Below, one piece after another: positions 29,668 through 42,000 of a stretch of DNA of 64,000 bases. The notes beneath the pieces are model-generated. The model had not been told where the DNA came from. It did no database searches and saw only the letters and a list, made by a program, of their open reading frames with translations. The position numbers and the translations under genes are program-made. Source of the DNA: Tigriopus japonicus (lineage: Eukaryota > Arthropoda > Copepoda > Harpacticoida > Harpacticidae); NCBI GenBank assembly GCA_010645155.1, contig CM021322.1, positions 3,493,274 to 3,557,273 of the forward strand, given 5' to 3'. Within the stretch, counting starts at the first letter, position 1. Each line of letters begins with the position of its first letter.

Positions 29668-31470
29668 ATGTCCCCAACGTCGTCGTCGTTGGTCTCTTAT
29701 GAGTCCCTGGTTCATGCCTTATCTGGATCATGTGTAAGCTAGCCCCAGGGGTGGTTATCTTTTTCTCTGTCGTTCTCATATGGATCCAACCTTGAACCAT
29801 TCAGGGTAGTTGTTCGGCCATGGCCATCACCTTGCCCCTGGACACAGTTCGAACCCGGATGCTTCTGGATTCCAGCAAAGGCAAACCTGACACGTTCAAG
29901 CTCATGTTCCAGATCGTCAAAGAAGAAGGCTTGTTAGTATTCAATTGGTTTTATAAAAGAGAATTGTGTGTTTTAATAGCCGATCAATTTCAGAATGGCG
30001 TTGTTCCATGGTGCTAGTTCCACAATACTGTGCGTGGCGGTGTCCAATTTCATCTATTTTTATACCTTCCATGGTCTGAAACAGATCCTAGTGGGACCCA
30101 ATGCCAAGCAGAGTGCTTCGAAAGACTTGGTATTTGCTTGCCTATCAGGTCTTTATGTTTGGCAAGGAGTGATTGTCGAGAACGCTTTACTTGAATGACT
30201 TTCATGTTCTATTGCAGGGGCCTTGAACGTCTTTGTCACCAATCCTTTGTGGGTGGTGAATTCGAAATTGAAAATGCAGGGCAAAGGAACCGGCAATCTC
30301 CAGGGATACAGCGACACCGCACCAAAAATCAAATACAAGGGAGTTTTAGGTTAGCTGGGGGATACCAACAGATTCAGCTCTCTTTTGGCGTGTCTGAAAC
30401 AGTACCTAAACAATAAAATACTCATTTTGATTGCATCTTAAGACGGTTTGATCAAAGTGGCGCGATCGGACGGCTGGTCAGCTTTGTGGAATGGCTTGGG
30501 AGCATCGTTAATGCTTGTGAGCAATCCTGCCATAAAGTTTACGGTTTACGAACAACTGAAACGCCTGGTCTTCAAACATCGTTTTGCAAATGCCAATTTG
30601 TCAGCCCTTCAAGCTTTTGTGTTGGGAGTTATGGCTAGTTCGGTTGCAACGGTTGCAACTTATCCCCTTCAAGTTGTTCAAGTTAAATTGAGGGTAAGTG
30701 CAAAGCAAAACCAAAGGCTTTAATATGATTTTACAATCATAAATGCAAACGACACTGCGTAAGTAAGAGACACGCTAATTAGAAGAGTATGTCCACTCGA
30801 TTGACTGGTTCCACTTAGAGCCACGTGTCTCCACAAAGTTTCATTAGAGGAAGGCAAGAACCCCCAAAAGTGTAACGTATTTTCAATGGCATCACTTCTT
30901 TTAAAAATTATATCTGTTGTCCGAAAATGTTAGGGTTTCACATTTCATCCAAGTTTTCACGAACTTTTAGCATGTGTGGCAAGTGATTATTTTTGTTACT
31001 GTGATCCCCGAGATCACTAACAAAAATAATAACTTGCGCGTACTCTTTTACTTTATTGGCTCTAGATTGTTTTTTTTCTGCTAACATTTGTGCATTACAA
31101 CTTATTTTTTTTAAGTTATCATTTTCTCTACCAATCTATAAATAAGATAATGAGCATCAAAAAATATAAGTTCTTCTATAATATTTTAGCATGGTCATGG
31201 ATACAACAACCTGTCGCCCAAAGCCAATACCATGAAACTCTTAGTATACATGGTTAGGTAGGTTTTAATACCAATTTTTGACAGTTATTGAGAAACGTAA
31301 CTATCGTTTGGTTGTCCAGGAATTTCGGGATCGGATCGTTGTTCCAAGGTTTGGACGGGAAATTGGTCCAAAGCCTTATCGCAGCTGGATTCACATTCTT
31401 ATCCTATGAGAAGATTTCCTCCACGATATTTGCTCTCTTTGGCCTTCGTAAGGCCATAAAATCAATTTGA
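29668..31470 (+). CDS. SLC25A17: Peroxisomal membrane carrier SLC25A17 / PMP34, 326 aa
   Basis: Seven exons (29668-29733, 29805-29932, 29994-30148, 30218-30349, 30443-30693, 31190-31252, 31285-31470) join in phase (981 nt). The start SYESLVHALSGSCGSCSAM matches PMP34. Three mitochondrial-carrier repeats are present with PLDTVR, PLWVVN and PLQVVQ signatures, plus YFYTFHGLK, ALWNGLGASLMLVSNPAIKF, FQGLDGKLVQS and FLSYEKI. PMP34 exchanges CoA, FAD, NAD and adenine nucleotides across the peroxisomal membrane. The 63-nt exon 6 was found only by phase and by covering the family's variable loop between repeats 5 and 6. Exon 7 ends IKSI. Intron 5 (about 500 bp) contains a strong hairpin at 30979-31037. 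Confidence 0.93.
30979..31037. ncRNA. Strong intronic hairpin, miRNA-like or tiny MITE
   Basis: GCAAGTGATTATTTTTGTTA pairs with TAACAAAAATAATAACTTGC with one mismatch. A small bulge and six more pairs (GTGATC with GATCAC) follow, closing on a loop of only a few bases. The about 26-bp stem of a 59-nt palindrome lies within SLC25A17 intron 5. Its near-symmetry favours a minimal palindromic transposon remnant; a mirtron is excluded because it does not reach the splice sites. Confidence 0.35.
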
Positions 31471-33005
31471 GCTTGATGATGCATCAATATGCTTTATTTC
31501 GGTGACTTCGAATAACACTGATATCTTTAGCACATAAACGGTAGTTTCTCATTGCATTTTGATATACAGTATAATACAGATTTATACAGGTTGCTGATAC
31601 GTGATTGGAGATGTTGTACGTAATTGTCAATGTTGATGCTGATATAGTTGGGTCGTTTCCTTTTCTTTCTTTAAGACCATTTGTATTCATAAATATCTAT
31701 ATATATAGTATTCAAGTACTCTTCGATGATATCTTTCAAAAGTCATTAGGGAATGCTCTTCTTTGATCACATGAACAAGGATTGATGAATGGGTAGAAGT
31801 TTTGTTCTTGGCTACTCTAACAACATGTGGTATCTAAACGAATCATGAACACTGACTTTTTCATGGAATGAGACCCGACTTGTCCTGGATTAACTACACT
31901 ACAATATTCATCAACTCGTGGGGTCGTTGTTGCTTTTCGATCCCGATCCTGTGGGCCATTGTCATGGGTATCATCCTAGAAATACTGCTTTAAAGACATC
32001 AACTAGAACGATTGTATCACTAACACAAAGTTCACCCTTGCCATGTTTACTTGAGAGAAGCGAGTTTCAGGCATAAAATACCATGATCTGTAGGTTTTTG
32101 AAGTATAGTTCTTTGGATTCAAGGGCAAGGAGATACTTATTTTTGGATTGACAAGAAACAACTAATACTGAATTATAGGAGATCAGATTGGCTTAAATCT
32201 CCTTCAACTCTTTCAAAGCCAATGTGGGTCATAATTGTGATGATAAAACTTCATGAATAATCGATTGACGAAAAACATGAAGGTGACATTGATGGCCGAT
32301 ATGGAGCGACCGTGACAGAAGCAATAATTTTAAAGTAATAACAATGATAATGGTATGGTTTGGTGAGTCATTAATACTGACCGAGAGGGAGAGAGTCTCC
32401 CTTTAAAACACCTGCTAGGGATACAATTTGTAGGTACTATCTTAGCATTGATGATCAACATTGGGTAGGATCCAATGACATTTCGTCAAGCTGAGGCTGC
32501 GTGTGTAAATATTACACATTCTTCCCATCCCAGGCAAAGCGGGGCATGGACAACAAATTCATAGGACCATTTCTGCGATTATTAAACGATTTCCAAATTT
32601 TGAGCAGATCTGGAGCCACAACATTTTTCACTTTTGACTTGATAGATGCACTTCCCCCAAAAAACACCCTTGAATCATAACTCTATTCGTAATCTCCCCC
32701 TTTTGTATCCCCACACTACTCAATGCAGTGGATTTTAGAGCCCAAAAAGCTTTTGTGAGCTATTTCTATTTTTACTTTTTAAGAAAATCGCATTGGTCTT
32801 CTTGAATTCATAGTGCCAAGTATTCCCTTAAAAGTGTCATAAAAGTACCTCTCTTCCCAATAAGAATCAAATCAAAATGTATCCCTCTTGGTCTCTCAAG
32901 TCCAAATCTGCTTATGAATTCAAATCGCATGGACCATCCCTCAAAATTCCCTTCCTACCCCACTTTGCCCAGTTGGAACAATGATTGATCCATTCTCTAT
33001 CCGTT
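31471..33005. other. 3' flanks of SLC25A17 and of the Dimmed-type gene
   Basis: About 1.5 kb between convergent coding ends. A minus-strand AATAAA (plus TTTATT, 31493-31498) could end the Dimmed-type mRNA with a 1.5 kb 3' UTR that reaches the SLC25A17 stop. I see no plus-strand AATAAA close to the SLC25A17 stop. No genes are recognised. Several A/T-rich tracts are present. Confidence 0.35.
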
Positions 33006-36000
33006 TCAAACCGTTTGAATCCACGGTTCCAGCGAGTCATCCTCAGGCGAGGCTGCTGGGGTCAAAAGTGAATCCAACGGGAGATGGCTTGGCGGGGTCA
33101 AATGGATAGGACCAGAGGCTAAGTGGGAATTATGATGCTGGTGGTGATGATGGGTGGGGTGGGACTGGTGGTGGTGGGGTGGAGGTGTGAGTGAAGAGGC
33201 GAGCACTGAGCTCTCCAGAATCATGGAAGACTTGTCTTCATCGTCTTCATCATCCATAAGCGTGAATTCTTCATCAAAGGCATCCGGTTCTCCCCCTACG
33301 GGCGTGTCGTTGGCGTCTCGCATCTGAAAGGAACCACCCTCCACCTCCTCTGACGTCGAACCTAGATCCATGGGCATGAGGAGTAAGGGAGGCCCGCTTT
33401 GTGGTAACGATCGGACTGGAGGAGGCCGATTCCGACGGCCAAATCCCTTTGTTGTGACTTTCGTTGACGGGTTGCTGCTACTGTCGTTGTTGTTGTTGAG
33501 TGTTGTGACGTTAGTTGAGGCCGAGACCACGCCCTCTGGGGACACAGAGACAGACAAGGTTGATGTAGGTGAAGTTGTGGAATTGTCAGGGACTTCCGGG
33601 GAACCCACCATACTATGTTGTTGTGGGGGTAACATGTCACCTTCCACGTGGTTGCCACCAACTGGGGGTAGCTCGTATGGTTTGTCTTCGCCACGCATTT
33701 CACCTAGGAAGTGCAAAAATAAGCATTGTTAGTGAAAAAGGTTTTTCTTTCATTCGATTGCCTCAACACTTACAAATGACGTTGGTGAGTGCCATGATGT
33801 AGTTCTTGGCCAAGGATAAGGTTTCAATCTTGGATAACTTTCTTGATTGGTGAACATGTGGAATCACCTCTCTCAATCCCTGGAACGGAATAAAATCGAA
33901 AATAGAAACCTCTTTGCATTCATCTATCTATTTTCACATATATGCATTCACCATGAAAGCAGTTAGAAAAGGTAGCCACAAAGTGAAACCTTCTTCTCTG
34001 TGGGTCTCCGCAGAGAGTTAAGTATGGGTATATTGAGGGCAATACAATAAATATCCTAATGACCATACAAGCCATTCATTCCCTGCCTTCACTCATGAAA
34101 ACCTTTTGAGGTTGATTTTCTTGTCCAAGTTTCTAAATCTGGGCCGACGAACGAACCACTTCCCTCTCAAGATTTCTGTCCCGTTGGTCTGTCCATTTTG
34201 GTTCGCGTCCTTCGGGCTACTCCATCTAAAAATAGGTCCACCATTGTCCGCTTCCGTTCCAAGGTCTATTCTTCACACATGGCACAGTTGAATGGATGCA
34301 TGCACCTTGTCGAAACTTGGAAGTGATGTTTATCATCAATTCACAACGGATCTCGTATTTGTGGAGGACCTGAAGACGACTAAAGATCCCTCACACCCCT
34401 CCCCTATGTTTCTGTCTGGTACGGTAAAACGGTCCATTGTGCCAAGGTAAGTTAGATAAACGATGAGATTTGTCATGTCAGCGACGCCCATTCCCTCATA
34501 CCAGTATACCTATTCTGGCTTTTGTTCGCCTCCCTACATGGCAACGCTTCCTAAAATGCACTGCTGCTCGAAAATTAAGTGCCATGAAAATAGTAAGAAC
34601 CTCACTTTGGGTGGAACAACATGTGTTACAATCATTTGTCTTCTCCACAACAAAACTTGTTCCTCGAGGCGATGACGTGAAGTGTGAGGAGGCAATGACG
34701 TCACGCTTCTTAAATTTGGCCCCAGGGCGGATCAAGAAGAAAAAGAGAGGGCGAGAGTATTCCTCCATTTGGTCGGTCGCCGTCGTAACTTATCAGAAGA
34801 GCCTTTGGTCCGGGTTCATCATTCGCAATGAGTAGAGGATTAGGTTCCGTATTTCTCAGATATATGGCTTTTCCCAGTCGTCTACTACTCGTATATACTG
34901 ACTAAAACGAATCGCTTTAGTGGATTAAGGAGTCAAGCATGGGGCAAGTTTTGGACCGCATGTGCCTTCTTCCTCACTCAAGGTCATCGTCTATTTTTTT
35001 TTTGAGCGGAATGAATGGAACCAACTATCCAAGCAGCCATCTCGACTAGCCAACCATCTAACCTGGAGGGTTGCTGCTGAAGACGAAATTCGGATGGATT
35101 TCGTCCTTTCCTTCTCAGCAAACGTGGAACATGGAACCAGACTCTCTTTTTCGTGGTTGAAGATGGGACATGACTAGGGTCGCTCTAAAATTAGACACTG
35201 CGGCGACACCATGAAGAACGTTTTTGGGGCAGCTTCTTTGGGTTCTTATTTAGTACTAGACCTTGAACGAATGACAAGATTAAACGAGTTCCCCCGGGAT
35301 TTTGCTCGTTTAACAGCCAACAGACCCCGTAACAAATGCCACCACAATGTGAATCCCGGGGCAATCCTGAGTTTGGCCAAGTTCGAACAAGAAATTCTTG
35401 TTCCACGACTTTTGGATATCAGATATCTTGGCTGTCGCCACCCGTTTGACATAAACTACTCCTATCTCGTTGAGTTCGTGGGTGGACCAATTTTTCTAGA
35501 GGAACTCTAACTCGATCCTGGAGGAAAAGAGCGACCCAAAAACCAAAACATAAAAAAATAATCGTTTAGTCACAATTTCAAATTGACTGACCAAAGACGT
35601 TAGCATTGAATTCTAAGACCGTTCCCTGATCCCTTCTCTTTGGCATTACAAAATCAGGGGAACAATTGAACATGTCTCGAGCCAAGTGAAAGGGTTCTAG
35701 TTTCCCCAAAATGAAGTGGAAATGAAGTTTTCTCTCTCTCTTTCTCGTTTAAAGTGCTGGCTTTCCGAAGTTGTTCTCGCCGTCCTCGAGAATCCTTTTT
35801 CTTGAAGAGGCAAGGCAATAAAGGGATGAAATCAGATTTCAATTGCCCTTACTAGTGTTCATTGCGGTCTGGAGTATCATTTAAGCCAACCCATTAGATT
35901 CTGCCTAGAAAAAGGTGTAGCCAACTGACACTAGTGTTTCCAAGAAAAGAGTTGGTTGGGTATTTGGCAATTTTCCTCTTACCAAACAACATCAGAGAAA

Positions 36001-39000
36001 ATGTCAAACCCTATTACCCAGAAAACAGCTCAGCGGGGGCTCTCAACTCAGGCCTTTAAGAGAGCGTCCAGGAATAGCATCGCTACATAAATGGGACGTT
36101 TTTGCAAAAAGACTTGAAACTCCAAACGATGGATTTCATGGAACTTTTTTTTTGGCTTTAGAAAACATGTCACCCGGATTGGATACTTTGAGGGCAATGA
36201 GTGGTCCTAAAATCCCAATTTACACTTCCTCTCAAGTTTGAAGTGATTTTGGTTCTGTTCCAATACTCTCAGGATTCTGGATTGCTTTCGAACAGAGTAC
36301 ATTCCAACCACAAAACTTAGCCTTCTACTTCACAAGAGGAATATATGTAATTGGAAGCTCAAGTTAAAAAAGAGTGGACCTCAAATTTCTGAGAAAATCT
36401 CAAACCGGAATTTTCTTGAAGTACTGCCATTTTAAGTGTGCAGTTTCAGTTCCCAGAATATCCTAGTCATGTAATGAGATGATTTCAAGCACATCTTGTG
36501 TGAGCATAAAACGAAGGCAAAAATGTGTTACAGTACAAATTACTTGAGCCTTTCTGGAACATTTCCCCGGAACTCGAGCTCTTGATAAAAGTTCATTGGA
36601 TATGAGCTATCCACCTTTGCAAGAAACTCCCATCATCCTGGTCCATTTGATGACTTCTGTAGGGTTCGTTCCAATCCTTTGGCAAGCGATTGATTTCGGA
36701 TCGAGTTTTGATCTGGGAATCAATGGCGGGAAAAGAGAGTTGAAAAAGCGCCATTTCCAGTCCATCGGATCAATCTTGAAACTAAATCTGGGCTAATCTC
36801 TCAGAAGTTCCCCGTAAAACCTTCTTCTAGCCCAGTTGGATTTCAGTGGGAGTAGCAGTAGCAGCTTTTGGCCGCAGATCGTCGTTTCTTAAGCTTCAAT
36901 TTCCACGCCATGCCCTCCTTGCCGAAAAAAATCCAAGTTGGGATCAATTCAGATTCGCCACTTGTGTCTCTCTGGGTTCCACTCATGCATGCATGAGATC
37001 GTGGAACAGCCTGGAACAAGTTTTTGTCCTCCTCTCTCAAGAGTGGGACCAAGGCGAAACAAGGTGGAAAAGTTGGAACACGTGTTGGTAATTGCCGGGA
37101 ACAAGAAGAAGAAAACGTTCAGTGTCACGAATAAGTGGGAACAACACGAATTCAAATGTGCCATGCCGTATGTGGTTGATTCGAATTCCATTTTTTCCAA
37201 CCTTGAACACCATCCCGGCCTAAAATATTCAGATATGCAAGTCTTTTGATTGATGGAATCCAATCGTCAAAGAGTTTGAGAAGCAGAGGAAAGCTACTAC
37301 TTTTGGAACGAGAACATCGAAACTTTTTGGATGGGTCACAATCCACTGAAGATTTCTAACCAAAATCCACACTCTCGAGACCTTAAATCAAACTCTGCCA
37401 TTATCATTTTTTTCTAACTCCCTTCATGTTTCTGAATCTTAACAACAGCTACTGACAACTGTTGAATTTAACGAAAACCAACAAGGAACGTATGTTTTTC
37501 CACAAATTCTAGGATCAAGGTTTTCATTTCAATTCAATCAAAACAAATCTGGACGGAAAATTTATATGACACTTGGCTCAAATGGAAACAAAGTGTTCCA
37601 CTTGGTCTATCCAATAGATAACAATGTACTTTGTCCTTTCTTCTCTGTTTTTTTCCGGCCTCTAGAATAAATACAACAGACACGTTTCTTCTTTTTCCCC
37701 ATTTGGAGCCATTTTTTCTGACATGTAATATATCATTCATTGATGCCGCAGGAACATAGCAAAACAGACACAGTTGCATTATGGTCTGGTACTCATAAAT
37801 ATGTATTTAAGGTGAAGATTTGAAAACAGGTGCCCCAGGGGTGATGCAATATCAGTCTTTTTAGCTACGAACGTCATTTGGGAATGTTTAATATCATTTT
37901 ACGACTATCTTTCTTCGTCGAAAACAAAGCCCAAATCGAATGTAACTATACGATTTTCTCAAAAAATGGAAGCTCTAGCTGTTAAGTTGTAATAAGATAT
38001 GTCTTTTGTATTATACTTGTATTGTAAAAAATGAAGATTTTGGAAACGAAAAGGAAATGTTGATCACATTTAGAGATCGATTCAGTGTGTGGGAAGGTAT
38101 TCTTGCCCCAAAGCTATGGGTCATTGTATCAATCATTGTTAGATCGATTACAGGACTTCCAGACCCAAACTTGGAACTTGGCTAACAGAGCTGAGTTATA
38201 ACCAATAAAAAAGTGCAGGGTAATCAATGACCAAATTCAGGGAAATCATACCTCATGTTAGTTGCAGTTTTAGGCATTTGGAAAAATGTTATCAGTACAG
38301 TGGTAGTTCCTCAGATTTGCTGCAACTTTCCAAAATTGTCTGCAAGTTTTCAACCGATTACGCATAAATTGAAGGACGATAAGTCATCAATGATGACTCA
38401 TCATTACCTTCCCTTCAAGATCCAAATTTAATTTCATAGTTTTCAATCAAAGTGTCGACTTTTTCTAAAATCATGTTCTCAATCATGTTTTTTAATGCTA
38501 TTGTACAGAAACAACTGCTTTTTGCTTGAACGTGTTTTTTTTCTAAAAACAGAGCTAATCACCTCATTTTCAGTGCTGACCTTTGGGATCACATAGCTTT
38601 CGATTGAGTCAAAAAAATGGCTGACAGATTGTTTACTTGCAGGACATTTTCCGATCCACATTTATAATGAAGAGCAGTCTATTTTCTTAATCCTTTTTCC
38701 TGCAATGCGGATGAATCTTTCTGATGAGAACGGAAAAATCCATGCAGTTTGCTTGATTGAGTCATACTTCCGGGATATGATAGTTGGAAGTTGGAAAGTC
38801 CGAGAAGAAACAGACACTGAATTACGGTGGGAAATAATCCGTTTGATAGAAGAGAGTCGAGCTCAGAAATCAAAACACTCCTTGCATTCAAATTACGTCG
38901 AGTACCCAATTTCCATTATGACCGATTTTGGCCTTCTTATAGACGTTTGAAATCAATTTCAGCTTTGTTGTTCCAACAATCTTTTCGGAAGGTGTCCTCT

Positions 39001-42000
39001 AACTTTGACAAAATTCACTTCACTGGAGCTCAGTTGATCGAATCTATTTAACTACAGACCATTTTCAAGCAAAAACTTTGTCGCATGAAGCACATAAATC
39101 GTCAAATTCCAACAAAATTTCACTCCCCTCATTAGAAAATACATTTCTTATTTTATGGATTTCTGCTTATACGTATATGCAAAGATGACCGTGAAGCAAA
39201 GGTTCCATTTATTCAATTGTACTTGTGCATCTTTGTGTTATATTGGGAAATGAAAGTTATATTCGGCAAATACTTTTTATGATACCAATGTTCAAATAAT
39301 TTGTCACAATGGTTTGCTCCAAAAAATGTCATTGGTTTAAAGATCTTTGGCGACATTGATTCATTCAAGTGAGCCTCGTCAGGCAGGGAGAATGGAGATC
39401 CACTTGAGAATTAAGACTATATTTCATATATATCAACAGCCATTGCTACAATCTTTTGTCCAATTCAATCAAAATAATAGGGTTGTTGAAATGTCATTGA
39501 TTGGAACGTTTTTATGTTGAACTCATTTAACGTATTTTCTAGTATGCAATGTATTGCTACCCTTATTGCGGTTGATCTACCAATCATGCATATGAGACAT
39601 AATGTATTGGCAGCAAAAGTTAGGTCATGTGACTATCTTCGATCTAAATTTTGTTCATGGATCTGACGTTCCAACCAAATGGACTCGTGCCCTCATTTAT
39701 TGTACGATTTAGTACGATCCATAATGGTTTGAAAAATCATGAGTGTCTTTTCATTGTAAGGTACGACATTAATCGTTTCTGCGTTCTCCTCGTACATCCG
39801 AGGAGACATCCGTGGGGTAGGTAGGGTTCTTCATGGCAATGATTGGCTTGTCTGTGGTTTGTTCCAAGCAAGGGCCACGAATCCCTTCCAAATCCCGTGA
39901 CATGACTTGTTCGGTTCTTTGATTACTCCTTCTCATTACAAAGGATTAACATAAATTGCCTGGATATGTACGTGATTTGCGGCCAAAAAAAGAAGCCCAA
40001 GAGCTACTCAGATGGTGGTGGTGGTGGTATTAGTTGTACATACTGGAACAGTGGCAAGTTTGGAGGCCCAAAAATAGCTCGCACTTTCCATGAATGGAAT
40101 GGAGAAGGTTGGCCGTGACGTAAGGAGGCTTAATGGCAACACTGATCGAATAGGACAATTAAGCCCATCAACTGAGGCAAATGATTGAAGTGTAACCAAA
40201 CCTCGTTGATTCAATCGCACACAGGGAAACGCACTTGTGAGTGGGTTTCATTTATTCCCAAGTTTCGTTTCATAGAATTTGTTACAAAGATCTTTCTCTT
40301 TACAAAAGAGCTTAGAACTGCCGTGCAATTGTTTTAGCATTATTCGTTTCCTTTTCAAAAGCAATACCTTGAGTAATTTTGGGATTTTTAACATGTGTGT
40401 CATTGTGAGATAGAAATATATGACCTTTTTCAACAAAACAAATAAAAAACCTGTAATGTTCTTTTTTCATCTTCCATGCGAAGGTCCAAACACATTAGGA
40501 TGATATTTAGGATTTCTGAAAAAAGTACATCAGTTCTAAAAAGGAGTTGTGAAGAACGAACATTTGGACCAAATAAAGATGTAATACTTGGCAATAATTT
40601 CGAAATAAACTTAAAATCTCCCTAAAAGACGAAGAACCTGAAACTCAAAGGATTAATAACTATGCGTAGGTAGGTCGAACTAGATCCATGCAAAAATATT
40701 CTAATTTTTAGCAATCAAACAACTTGCTTTACAAAATGCAGATTTTCATTTTTTTGCCATGTACATTTTTCATCGATCTTGCACAAACGGACAAATACAA
40801 CAAAATTTAACTTTTTGTTCTGTCAAAACGCAACTCCATAGAATTTTTCGATTTGCCTTGGTGTGGTTGAACCAGAAGTGTCTGATAAAAAACCCAAATT
40901 TACCCTTTTGGCACAAATAAGTTTTTAGAAATTTCCTACAGGATGTCCGGAATAAAATTTTCTTATGGAGCTTTTTTTTCCTCCAATCCAATTCAGTTTT
41001 CTGCAAAATCCCTTTTTGGGAGAGCTGGTAATGACTAATGACGAATTCCCGAATGGAGCTCTATTATTAGGGTTTTATCTATCGAAGAGATATTTTTTAT
41101 GTCAAAAGCTGTAACAAACCATGGACATGGACTATCAACCTAATGTCCATGAAATAATGCTGATTAAATAATAGAGCAAATCTACAGTTCACTGACGTTT
41201 CTTTTCGGTTAGTAAAGCAATACCTCGGACCTGGAAGGTGTTACAACTTCAGATTAGTTATGGCTCGTCTCACAGGTGTACGAATGGGGCCACTTTTTCG
41301 TTCCGTTCCAAGATGAATGACACATTACCCTAACTGTGGCTGGAGCCCCGTGTGAGTACTTGTTCTACCAACTTGGTTCCAACCAGAAATGGTCGGGGAA
41401 CTCTCGTGTTTCAGTATTACTCCCTACATGAGCAACAACAAGAATTACAAGCCCGCTTCCAATAAGCGAACAAGTTTCTAAAAATAGAATCTTAATTGAG
41501 TAATGGATCTCCTTCGCCACCAAATGAATGGACGGGAAGACCTGTGTGAACGATTCTGGCACTATTCCGGCACATGGAACAAAAGTTCCTTGGCATGAAT
41601 ATATCCTGGTGTGCACAGCCTCAAAAGCACTCTCTAGACTAGACAAAAGAGCACTTAACCACCTATTGGAAAAGCATAACCTCTTTCTCCTCCCACTCGT
41701 CGGCACTTCAGGATGATTCTAGGCAAACTCGAAATGTTTGTGAACAATGAAGCACGCTTTCGTAATGACCCGTCACCCTGGTCAACCAACAACAATTCCA
41801 AGGACTCTGAAAGAAACCCGCTCAACGAAATAGGGACCCATTTTTGGGCTACTAGAAGGATGATGAGCTGGAACTACTCTACTAGGTGCTTGATGAGGAA
41901 CTTTCTGAGCTCCCATCAGACTCTGGCTCGTTCGTATGAGAAAAGTTTTTAGAAGTAAACAACTGACTAATTTAGTGATGGATTATGATGAATCTCCAGA

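Noticed and set aside
33370..33732. 120-codon plus-strand frame
   Set aside because: Antisense shadow of the Dimmed-type last exon, whose Ser/Thr/Pro-rich codons leave the opposite strand open.
35211..35510. 99-codon plus frame inside the large intron, with CCCGGGATT/AATCCCGGG inverted motifs
   Set aside because: No recognisable family; the inverted motifs are only 9-10 bp and over 50 bases apart.
41365..41706. 113-codon minus frame in the large intron
   Set aside because: Unrecognised; composition not distinctive and no splice context that links it to the relic at 42060.
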